Of a stretch of 64,000 nucleotides of DNA, positions 10,417 through 22,600 are shown piece after piece. The notes under the pieces are model-generated. The model was not told the DNA's origin. It made no database searches and saw nothing but the letters and a program-made list of their open reading frames with translations. The position numbers were made by a program, and so were the translations under genes. This DNA is from Brachynemurus nebulosus (lineage: Eukaryota; Arthropoda; Insecta; Neuroptera; Myrmeleontidae), in NCBI GenBank assembly GCA_035578155.1, contig JAPWDM010000009.1, positions 1,400,001 through 1,464,000 on the forward strand, given 5' to 3'. How positions within the stretch are numbered: the first letter of the stretch is position 1; the number at the start of each line of letters is the position of its first letter.

Positions 10417-12973
10417 TATAAAGAGGAAAATTGACTTTCAAAAATGTGATTGAATACTTAAGTAATGATGGAATAATAAGGGTATTCGAATAGTTCATTT
10501 AAAAAATACAGGTACCTAAACTTAAAGGAACAAAAATTATTACTTTGTAATCTAATTTAAGTTTGATTAGAGTTAAGCGCGAAGCAAGTGATATAGTTTT
10601 CATAAAATGAAATTATTTTATGCTCTTATTTCTTATTTTTTGGAGATATAGATCCGAAATGCTTAGAAAATGGAAAGTTTTATAATTTAACTCCTTTAAT
10701 GATTAAGATGAATTAACTCAACCAACATAATTATGTTATGATGCAATCTATGGAGATTTTTTTAATCTATGATAATTAAATCTTTAAATGATTAAAACGA
10801 GTTGACTATCGTCATGCAGTATGGCGACTCAAAATGCTTTGATATGTATATTATCACCAGGCTTAGGAAAACAGTGATTCCTAACAGAATCGTCATATAA
10901 AATATTTTGGATTGGGGGATTATAAATTTTATTACAAGGCTGAGGATTTTCCTTTGGATTTGAAGACTAGTCTAAGGAAACTTTTGAGAACAAATTAATA
11001 AAAATTAAAAATTACCTATTTTTAATAATTTAATATGTAATTCTAACTTTAAAAGTAATTTTAGAAAATTAATTTTAAATAAATAAATGGTCAACGGTAA
11101 TAGAAATTAATTGAGCCAAATTTAAAATATTTTTAATGTAAACATATCTCTATTTCCTTTGTGATTATTTAAATAACATGTATGTCTCACCTTCTTTATA
11201 AAAACATTATACCTGCTTTAATATAAACAAAATTGATTGTATCAAGTACTCCAGTAGCTCACTGGCATGTTTCAACATGGTTTAGTTTTTGCATTAGAAA
11301 AATATAAAGGTATGTATGTATAGATAACAGACCAAATGATTCATAATATTGGGAATTAATAAACACAAATAGAAACACAGAACATTGACGATGTAGTATT
11401 GACAGTAAAAACGTCGTAAAACTGATTTTTAAAAAGATTGATAATATTTCTACGTTTTATGACAGCCCTCCAGCTCCATTCGTAGCCTCCCCCCCCCCCA
11501 GTACAAAATATTTTATATGGCGATTTTGTTAGCGACCATTTTTTTCCAAGAGCCGGCATCTGTGACAGATTTGTCGAAATACGATATAGTTGTAAGTAAT
11601 GTTCAATTTTACCAACATAGTTTATAGTAGGTATAATTTATAATTTGCAAATTTCTAGGGTTGGCATTTTTTGATGTTGGCATCTCTGACTTTCGTTCCT
11701 TTTTTGTAACCTAATCTATTGTACTTGTCACTTCTCTATGGTTAAAATAAAGTAAGGGTTAATAATGTCATTGTGACAGTTGAGATTTTGTGATCGAAAC
11801 AGTGTTTATCATTTTTCATCATTAAAGGAGTTAAACAGAATTTATTTACAGACATAATTAGAAATATTTCAAGTGATTTAAAGTAGAAATAAATAAAGAA
11901 ATTTAAAAGTAAAATTTTTTTTATTAAATTATTATTAAAATTTTTTGTAAATGTTTTAACATTTCAAAATTTACACATTATTTCGTTTCTTACTCTATGA
12001 AAGAACTGTTCGGGGTGATTAACTGCTTCAATTTTCTTCGGGATTCTGGGAAATTTATCAAAAATTGTAATTTACGTTTTAATCACTAGGGTTAGGTAAT
12101 CGGGTTTATATCACTTTTTTATTTATTATTTGGGGTTAATTTTTGAAGAAGTTAGTCACCCTAGCTATTTTAAGTAATGTATTTACATTCAAAAATAAAA
12201 GCTATCTTGCTTCAAAATTACATAATAATAATTTAATTCAACAAAATCATGCATGTTTTTAACGGTTTTTCTGGTTTTATTAAACGTTCATAGATGGCTG
12301 TTAGTTATTTTGAAATATTTCGGAACCATTATGATTTGACTGTCAGACGTGTTCTGTCTACACTCATTTGAACAGTTCGTAAATGACAGGTGTGGTGATA
12401 TTGATTGATTATAGATGGTCATACTGGTACAGTATCTTTAGATATTGAGTAACTAAATGAGGGCGTGGTTTAATGTTTAGCCATTTTGGTGACTAATAAC
12501 AAAACTAGTACCAGTGGGCTAACGTTGATAATTCTCCGTACCAGAATTACGGAACCTGATATAATCTCACGAGATCTGCCCTTTTAAGCGAGTCTTAACC
12601 CACACTTGACTCTTTTTTTTAAAATTGTCTAAGCCTAATGAGCAAACCTTTACGATTAGCAATATGAATGTAACTACATATTTAGGCTATTTTGGTTAGG
12701 TGCTCATAGGTGTCTCTGCTGTCGATTGGACCAAGTCGTACCATGCGAGTAATTTATTAAGTGCTTCCAAAACTGACTTTCGTACATCAATAGTTAAAAT
12801 TACAGTAGAACCTTGATTAATCGAACCGTTTTAACACGTAGTGTCAGATTCTTCACTAAACATGTGAAGCTTCTAAGCGGTATTCAGACCATTCGATTGA
12901 AAATTTTCATTAACACTAGCTTTGAACAGTTGGAATAACCGATGTCATACTGTACTTGAAATCAGAATGTATG
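10417..12973. other. Intergenic region Med21-Set1, one dispersed repeat
   Basis: No gene seen. 11600-11760 is homologous to 37165-37365 (shared text with atgttggcatctctga, ctattgtacttgtcact and tctatggttaaaataaa), so a dispersed repeat lies here. A run of ten C lies near 11490. The rest is unassigned AT-rich sequence. Confidence 0.55.
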
Positions 12974-12981
12974 TTTTAGAC

Positions 12982-13118
12982 CAGGGCTTCTTAAACTATG
13001 GATCGCGACCCCATTTGGGGTCGCTTAGCGAAATCTTGGGGTCATAGGGAAAAATTTTATAAATCCTTACAAAATACTTATATAGGGGTTGCGAATGAAT
13101 AAAGTTTAAGAAGCCCTG
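12982..13118. mobile_element. hAT-type MITE (CAGGGCTTCTTAAACT termini)
   Basis: Inverted termini CAGGGCTTCTTAAACT and its complement, with an imperfect 8-bp direct repeat (ttttagac / ttttaagc, 6 of 8) just outside, which is the hAT signature. 137 bp, including a short ggatcgcgaccccatttggggtcg internal hairpin region. Non-coding. Confidence 0.8.
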
Positions 13119-13167
13119 TTTTAAGCAAAAAATAGAAAATCAAAAAAGCCTCATAATTTAAATTTTT

Positions 13168-13199
13168 AGGGTTCCGTAGTCAAAATATCGGAACCCTTA
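13168..13199. repeat. Short 'AGGGTTCCGTAGTC' hairpin
   Basis: AGGGTTCCG and CGGAACCCT form a 9-bp stem around a short AT loop. The same core (ccgtagtc...cggaacact) occurs at 42299-42331 and singly at 42935. It resembles a motif common in arthropod dispersed repeats. Lies about 430 bp downstream of the Set1 stop. Confidence 0.6.
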
Positions 13200-13624
13200 G
13201 TTTAGAAAGAAGCAAAATAGCTGATACCAACATAACGATAAAATTTTAAAATAAAATTATTTTTTCTATCGAAAAAATTTCAATTTTCTCAAATAATTTT
13301 TTATTGTTTTCGCTTATCACTAAAATTAATGTTTACTTACAATTTTTCTGTACAGTTTCAAAAATAATATAATCAAAGAAACATCAGCGTCATCTCGAAA
13401 TTTTGAAACATCAAAAAATCAGTCACTTAAAGGTCATACGCAAAAAAAAACCAAAAAAATTTCTGTTTTTTTTTTTTAGATAAAAAAATGACATTTGTAT
13501 TAAGTATTTACAAAATATTAATATTATGTAATAATTATAATTAGATAAAACATTTTTCTCGTAATAAAGTTTATCTCATTCTATTTATATAAACACACAA
13601 ATTGTTGATTGTTTTTGTTTTCTC

Positions 13625-16600
13625 TTAATTGAGTGTACCCCGACACTGTGGTGCCCCGCACAAGCACGGAATTTTCTCATCTTCTAACGGGAATTTATAG
13701 TCGTATGTAATCTCTTCATTCACGCCGATTGGTTGTTTGGAATATATTACAATTTTCTTTTGCGACTCAATTGTAATCACTTTCGCATAACAATTTGGCT
13801 AAAATATTTCAAATTGAGTATTAGTTTTAATTAAATAATTTACTGTTGAGAGGTTTACTTTGTGAAATTTCATTTTAAATATTAAAAATATTTAAAGTTT
13901 TAATTACTTTGTCAATTTCACTAGAATTGAGTAGAATTTACTAAACGCGTTTAGTAAATTCTACTCAATTCTAGTGAAATTGACAAAGTAATTAAAACTT
14001 TAAATATTTTTAATATTTAGTTTTAATTGTTTATTTGTGTTTTAGTACAGTAGTCTCTCGTTAAGTGTAATATTTGGGGAGAAATTTGTAATATTGTAAG
14101 ATTTAACAGAGATAAAATAAGGTTTTCAAGTACTGTTGAAAATTTAAAGGGGGACTAAAGTTGACAAATATAAAAAATACCCCTGTCGCAGCATCCTGCA
14201 TAACACAGCGAATTTCCGTTTATAAAAGTTCGTTTTTCTCGGAAACCAGTTTAGATAGAATAATTGTTCAAGAACTTTTTTTATGTGACTTTTTCTCCTC
14301 TTTCCAATGGTGTAAGAAAATGTCGCAAAAACTTTGGAACTTGGGGAAATTTTGGCAAAAACTAGTTCCAGGCATCGGATATGTCTGGTCGAAGAAATCA
14401 TCCAATATTTTTGAATTTCCAACATTTTATAACAGTAGAATGTTTCGCTCGAGAGTTGTGCTGATACATTAATACATAAATATATACATCGATTTTTTTG
14501 AATGTCATTTTCTGTCAAATTTCTGTCATATTCCCGGACTTAAGTCGCGTCATGACAGTGGCTAATATTTTCTCAAAAAAGTCAATATTATATTTTGACA
14601 ATAATTATTTGAAAACGTTACTACGGATACCACGGTTATTGCATTGATTATAATATTACAAAATAGCATTTGGTCGTATGTGGGTGCCTCATTTATACAT
14701 TGATATAGCCAGTCTATAGAATATATATAATATGTCCTTTGGTCTGTGGTCAATTTACATTTTAAAATGATTTTTTTTCACAAATGTACAGTTTTTTTTA
14801 TTGATTTGGTATAGCTACGCTATCTGGTGGTAAAATACTGAGGTTGCCAAATTGGAATTAATCTCTATAAAACACTACGGTTTTATTTAAATTAATTTAA
14901 AAATAACCCTGTCACAGTATCCTGCATAACATAGTAATAAATATTATTTTTCTCGAAAACCAACATATATAGGATAATGGTTCAAAACGTATTTTGTCAT
15001 GGTGTAAAAGAAAAATTCGAAAACCTTTTGAATTCGGTAGTAGTTTAAATTGCAAGGAATTAAAATATTATTTCATTAGAAAAAAATGGAGGGAATCTCT
15101 TACCTGTTTCAACATGGCGTATTTTCATACTCACTATTACTTTGCGAGAGACTACTGTAATTTTTAAATAAATATATTTTTGACTTACATTACAACTGTG
15201 ATTGATAAATCTGGCCAAATTTCCACACTTCGTAGCGTCAATAATAGTGTCCAAATCGATCCGGAACAGATACGAGCTTCCGATACCGACCGCTTCATAC
15301 TTCGTCTCACGTAAATCGGCCACCACAGGCCTAATCATCTGTCCCACATATTCAATAACCATTTCGTCGGCGGCAATTGGCTCCATTGCAAACAGACCCC
15401 AATCGTGAATTGCCGATTTGGCGAATTTCAATTGTTTCTTGCGGAATTTCAACTGATTGAATTTCAACAGATCGGAATCGGTATCAATGCCGAACGCTGT
15501 CAAAAGTCTACGTTGATTTGAGCGGGCCTCTCGCGACAGTCCTTGCATTTTATTCACTTGCGGTATCGCCGCCAGATGGGGTGCCCCAACCGCGTGCACT
15601 TTCGAATGATGATATTTATATTTCGCTTTGTCGCGCGCATCCAATTTATAATATCCTTCGGTTCTTGCGCACCCGGTCGCATGCCGCTTCTTATTCGACG
15701 CAGGCGTATAGATATCGGTGGCGCAGTGTTCCACCCAGTGCGTGTCGTTCAACCAATACCCCAGTTTATCGTCCGAGAGCATATTTTCATAGCTGGTCTT
15801 CATGTACGCGATATCCTCGTTATCGATTCCTTTCGTCAAGAATTCGAACAGGATGTTCATCTCGTCACGTGCATCGCGTTCTTTGAATTGCACGGTGGTG
15901 GTGATTGGATGTGGGGTCGCGGCGGCTGCAGCAGCATGATGATTGAGTAAATCTTGAACACTCTGTAATTTCTTGTAGTCGTGTTTTCGTTTGACTTTTT
16001 TGAGGGCGGGTTGTTGAGTGGCCGATGGTTCTTCGGAGAGATTTGTGTAGCCATGATCGTGTGCGAGTATTTTACGTTTGACGGACTCCTGTTCGGGCGG
16101 TAAACAGTACGAGTGTTCCATTGTAACTTGACTAGCTGGTGATGAACTGCCCTCGGTGGAGGAATCGCGTTCTTTACTGGCAAGTGGTGATTTTTCTTTA
16201 ACTTTTCGTCGTCGCACTTCGAGACTTTCCTCGTCCGAGCTCGATTTCGTGCCGCTTGTCGCCAAAGCTGCCAACGCTTTTAGGGCCGAGTATTCGTTCG
16301 CGGGTGGTTCTGGGTTTCGATCGTTGCTAAGCAGCTGTTCACGTTCCTTTTCACGCCGTTCGAGTATTTCCCGTTCTTCTTCCTCCTTCGAAAGTACTTT
16401 TTCCGGTTTTGGGGACTTCGTTCGTGCCGGTTTCTCGGTAGTAATACTTGGAGTGGATGTGTCCTTCGTAGGTTTAACTTTCGGTTCAGGTGTGGGTATT
16501 CGAGAAGTGTATCTGGGCGATGACGGTTTCTCCACCTGTCTCAGAGCTTGAAGTTCCCGTTCCATTTGTTCCATGTACTCGGTGTTTCGCTTTCTCCTCT

Positions 16601-19600
16601 CGTAGTATTCGCGTTCTTCGTCGCTCATATTGTCCAGGTCGAAGGAGGCGTCTTTTGATAACGCGGGTTCCTGTTCGACCACCGATTTGCTTTCAGTAAT
16701 TTCTATATTATCGAATCTTGGTTTTGTGGGTGTAAGAGGTTTGGTCGGTAACGGGGAGGTTATATCTCGTCCAGGAGTTCTTGGCGGTTGATCCAGTGCT
16801 TCCATTGATTCACTTGACATTTCTGGCACTATATCGTTAATTTTACTTTCGACTTTATCGTTAATTTCACCCTCTTCAATATCTTCCGCTTCGGATTCTG
16901 AACTGGATTCAGCCTCTTCGGAACTGGAACTGGATTCTTCGCTGCTACTGGACAGTGAACTGATTGACGATTCGCTACTGGATCGCGTTCTTCGGTGCAA
17001 TGAACTTCTCGATTCTGAATCGGATCCTTGTACCATTTCTTCTTGATCGCTCAAATGTTTACGTGAATCGTCATCTTCAATGACTGGACTAGGTAATTTT
17101 TTACGTCGAAAACTGGGCATTTTCGGGATGCTTGCTCGTAATCCTAAGCCGAAATTGCTGCCGAAACCGACCGTGTCCAAAGCTATGTTCGTGTCTCGGC
17201 TGGACTCGATTAGAGCGTTCACGTTGTCCTTGGTGGGTATTGAGTTGCTCATAGAGTCGTGATCCAGGAACGACGATTTGTCCTTCTTCTGCTCCTGTTC
17301 GTCCCACCAGCTCTCGAAGTTCTTGTACGCTATGTTTTCGATCATTTTCTTGTTGAAATCCCGTTTTAAAATCTGTTTGAGTTCGGCTGTAACTCGATCA
17401 ACCACCGCACGTATTGTCGGCGCATGCGGATCTGAATTCTCTACCGGCACGGCGGTGACTGTGGTCGCAGCCACTGACGGCGCGTAACTAGGTATGTGGT
17501 GATAGGGGGCGGCCGCGGCCAGGTACATCGGGGCCGCAGCGTACGGGTACGCTCGCCAATCGGCGGTCCCATACGGTTGGAAGTAGGGGGCTGGAGGGGC
17601 GTAAATAGTGTGGTAGTGGGGCGCTTGAGTGTATGGTGGGGGAATATTTGTAGGAATTGAAGTGGGCGCAATTCCTTCGACGATTTTCTCGTCTCCGCTA
17701 CTCAGCGACGAAAGGCTCATTTGATCATCGTCCGGGGTTTTTTTGTTGTCTTTACTTTCGATGGGGCTGTAATTTTTCGTTTCGCCGGTCAGTAGTTCAT
17801 CTTCACTGGACGATATGTCACTTCCCAGTTTATCTAACAACGGTATCGTCTCCATGGCGTGTCTCTGTTTCGCCAACGCCTGTTGTTCGAGCGCGATTCG
17901 ATGACATCGTAGATAACATTCGCGGGACAAAAATGGCGATGGCGGTTGACTTAACGGGGCTGATGGATCGGAACTGGCACTTTTGTCCGGTGCGGGTGGA
18001 TTTATTGGTAAATCGCTGAGGGAAACGCTAGACCGATCTGACAGAAGAAAATTATTTCAGTATACAATATGCAAAAATGGAAAAGAAAATGGATTTGTTT
18101 CAACAAACACTAGAATTAATTTTTATTTTATTGAGTGTGCGCACAATGAGGAAGTTCATCATTTCTTTTTTTTAAACAAAATTGTGAAAAAAAATTATGG
18201 TATCTCAACAACTAATAAAGTTATGAGATTTTAAAGAGTTTTGTTCTGTTTAATGGTTCCGTTGTATGACGTCATTTCTCCTATGACACTGTAAATAGAG
18301 CAATGAGTTCTTTTTATTTAGCTTTTTTAGCTACCGAGCGGGTAAATACGATAATTATTAAATATTAACAATTTTGACGTTCAAATCTTTGTAAATTCAA
18401 TATTTTGACATTTTAAATTGCATTTTTTGATTTGTTGTGAAAGATTTATACATATAGGGTAAAAGCCCCCTTTGTGGAACGGTATCTAATACTGGAACAG
18501 TTTTGACACTTACATATTTATTTCTTTAATTAAGTAAGGAAATTTTAAATCCGAGGTGAATTTAAATTGAAAAACAATCATTCTATTAATAATAATTTTT
18601 GTTATCAGACGTTTCTTTCAGAAATAACTTAATTAATATATAAATATTCATAATTAGATACCGTTCCACAAAGGGGGCTTTTACCCTATAAATAACAAAA
18701 AAAAAATATCATTACTTTCTCTTTAAATTTATTTAACATAAATAAGCAATGCGCAGATTTGACGTCACAGACACATTGGAAATTTTGATTTTAATGTAAA
18801 CTACTATATTCACTCGAATTAAAAATTCCAGTATGTGTTGGAACAAACCCAATAACTGTAATTTTAAAAACTTACCATCATCGTCACTATCTATACTATC
18901 ACCAGGAATTGATTTTGTTGGTGTCAAATCACAAAATGGCGGTCTCTTTGAGTCATCTTCCGAGTCTGAATTAGGCGCTAATTGTAAAAATGGCGGTGCC
19001 ATACCACCAGTGGTTTTCCCTTTCAGTAATAATTCAATTCTATAAATTGAAAGAAGACAAATGGACAGTTTTACGTTCACACAACTGAAATGGGCTAATT
19101 TCGACAAAAAAAATTTACCTAGTATCTAAATCTAACGTTTTCTTATCTTCTATAGGTTGTTCCTTTTTCAATTTTGTCGATTTTTTACTATACTCAACCG
19201 TAGGGGATGTATGTTTACTGGATGGTACTGGAGTCGTCGGGGGAACACTCCCCACCTGCGTCAAAAATACACCAGAATGAACAATTTTGTCATTACCAAA
19301 ATCCAAAAATATCGAAGTAGGAGTACTGCAAGGAGCACACTTGGGACCACTATTATTTAAATAATTTAAGGTGGTATTCTAGCGGTTAGAAATTTAAAAA
19401 TTTGCATATTTTTAGTCAGATCTGATTCATATTAATTTAGAGACAAGAAAAAATTGAACTTAATGACGTCATTACGTATATAAAATTTTTTAAAAGCTTC
19501 AAAAATCGTAATTTTGATGCAAGAAATATCAAATTTGACGTTTTTCATAGATTTTCGATACTGCTTTTTTCATTTTTGACGCTTCCGAAAACAAATTTGG

Positions 19601-22600
19601 TTATTCTGACCTAAGAACTGTATGTAAAAAAAAGACATATTTTTTACAAAAATATGTAAAAATAGATCACGGAATAAATTATAACAGAAAAGTTAAAAAG
19701 GTTGAACACCACTGATATATAAAATCTAAATGAATAAAGATATATTCCATAAAAAACTAAATCAGGGTGTCCACAGTCCATCATAAAAAAAAATCCCTGA
19801 CTTTTCTCTGACTTTCCATGACTTTAGGTTCGATTTTCCCTGACCATTACTTTTTTGTTTCCCATTAATGGTTAGAAATATAAATGTCCAAACACACGAT
19901 TTTTACTTAAATTTTAATACATACCTACATAATTTTTTATTTTATCGAATAGATACGTGTGAGACTGAAATTAAGGGATTGGGTAAAGCTAAATTAACTA
20001 CATAAAAAACTATTTCAACAAAATTATTATTTACGTATTGGCCCTGACTGCGGTAGTTGACACTATCAAAAACAAATTGCAAAATTATTTAAGGTACTAT
20101 TAATTAGCGAGTGAAGTTAAAAAAATGACTCTTTTTAAATAATTTTTTTTTAAGTGAAAAATGCATTTTTAGGGAAGTTTTTTTTACATATGGTAACTTA
20201 GGATTTATATTTTATAAAAAAAAAATTTCCCTTTAAATATAATTTTTTCACTAGTACAGAGGGCGTTGAAGTTGACGTAAAAACAAAATTACGTCACAAA
20301 AATGAAGGCTAGTGTTTTCACATTCAAATAAACAATTAAAAATTAAAATACAATTTTATGTTACTTATTGAATTAATTCAAAGAAAATAAAAATATCCGT
20401 GAGTCTTTATTATAATTTACGTCATATATTTTCGTGAACATAATTGTGAACATAAACATTTTTCTTCATTTACAATCATTGGGAAATATATTATCACCTA
20501 TTTTCCCTGACTTTCCAGAATATTTCGTGAAATCCCTGATTTTCCCTGACGCCTAAGAGCTTCCCTGACTTTTCCCTGACCTTCCCTGACTTTCCAGAAT
20601 GTGGACACCCTGTAAATATTTTCCAAGGGTTTTTCGGTCAATAAAAAGATATAGGTCAATAATCTTGACAAATTCGAGACTGTAGACAATCTGCTATCGC
20701 GGGCTGCACTTTGGGAACCCCCGGTTTAGAACATTTTCTAAATTTGTTCAAACCATTACTGTAAATCATAATACTCCTGTCGCAGCATCCTGCATAAACA
20801 GCGTTCCGTTTAAATGGTTCAAAGATATTTTTTATGTGTTTTTTTTTCTCGTCTTTTCAATGGTGTAAAAAAATGTTGGGGAAATTTTGGCAAAAAACTT
20901 ATGTTTTTCATGAAAAATGCCCAAAAAAATATGTCCCGGGTATCGTATGTATCTGGCTGAAGGACGCATCCAAGATTTTTAGACTTCCAATGTTTTCATC
21001 AAATTTCATAAAAATAGATTGTTTCGCTCGAGAGTTATCGTGCTGACACATAAATACATATATACATAATATATACATAAATACATATATACATTATATA
21101 CATATATATTATATATGTATATAAATTTTAGTTAATGTCATTTTTGACTTCTAGAGACCTCAAAACAAATTTCTATCGTAGTCCCAGGCTCAAGTTGCGT
21201 CATGACAGTTTTTCGATTAGAAAATTCGCTAAAAAATTGAATAAAGGAAATCATAACAAAATTTTACTCCCCGAAAAATAATTTTTGAGAAAATCAAACT
21301 CAAACTACCGTTTGAAATTATTGATATACTGTATATCAAATTTAACTTGGCCGGTGACGTGCCCGAATAAAAGAGACAGTAAATGCTTTAAAAAGAAATA
21401 AACTGCTACCAGTTACATACAAAAATGTATACCGAGTGGGGATTTATCTACTGCGTATATAACCTTGACCTTGATATATAACCTTCATTAAACTTGAAGC
21501 AAACCCCCCCCCCCCGCCCCCATAAAAAAGAAAATATGACTTGTCCCTGTGTAATTCAAAGTGGTCAAGCGTGGATAGACCACCTCCCGTGAATACAGAC
21601 GAACTGAATACATAAAAAATTTGTTGTTAGAGCTACGAAATCTTAAAATTTCGTTATTAGAACTATGAAATCTTAAAAACATACTGTAGACCGCATACTA
21701 TAGCAACACCAAATTTTTATCGAAAAATTATTACCGCATTATTATGATGTGAATAAATTCCCTGATGCGGAGGTACACGATCCCACGTATCCGAATTCCA
21801 CGGCGGTTGATGCTGATGCGGTGGCCACATTGTCGCCGGATGACCCGGTGGTGGTATCGAGTGGGGATGATACGCCGAATATGAGGGCATGCTTGTGGCC
21901 GGCGTTGGCGGTGGTGGTGGAAATTGGCCGTAGGGGGTGCCATGCGATGGAAAATCGTAAGCTGTTGGCGTTGAAAAACTTGAACTAGAATGATAACTGT
22001 CTGCGATGTCGGAAGAATTCGTTGAATTGTGATCGGTGTAGCTGTAACTGAATCAATAAATCGAATTTTAGGCGATGGGACGTAAAAACGATTAGAGTTA
22101 GTCGATTAATCGGCCAAAAATTGTTTTTCAGACATTCGACTAAATTTTTTGTCGAATTCATGCATAGGGTAACTTTTAGTGATGTCGAGCCAACGAGCAG
22201 TCAGTCGATTAATCGACTGAAGTTGCTTTTTAGATAAAATTAGTCATTAGTCGAAAATATCAAGTATAAGAGTAATCGACTAATCGACTAAATTTTTAGT
22301 CGAATTAATGAATAGAGTAACTTTTAGTGATGTCGAGCCGAGGAACCGAGTTAGTCGATTAATCGACTAAAATCGTTTTGCAAACAAAATTAGTCACTAG
22401 TCAAAAGTAACGAGTAGTGATGTCCTGCTGTCGAGCAGTTAGTCGAATAATCGACTAAAGTTGTTTTTCAGACAAAATTAGTCATTAGTCGAAAATATCG
22501 AGCGAACCGTAGTCGACTAATCGACTAAATTTTTAGTCGAATTTCATAAATTGTGTAATCTATGCAACTGTTTCAAAAACAATGTTTTCTACTGAATTTA

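Noticed and set aside
15518..17671. Many frames antisense or frame-shifted to Set1 exon 6
   Set aside because: Shadows of the GC-rich Set1 coding exon; none has its own support.
17928..17930. Start of Set1 at this codon
   Set aside because: It is TTG inside exon 6; the reading frame continues upstream through five further coding exons to an ATG at 27446.
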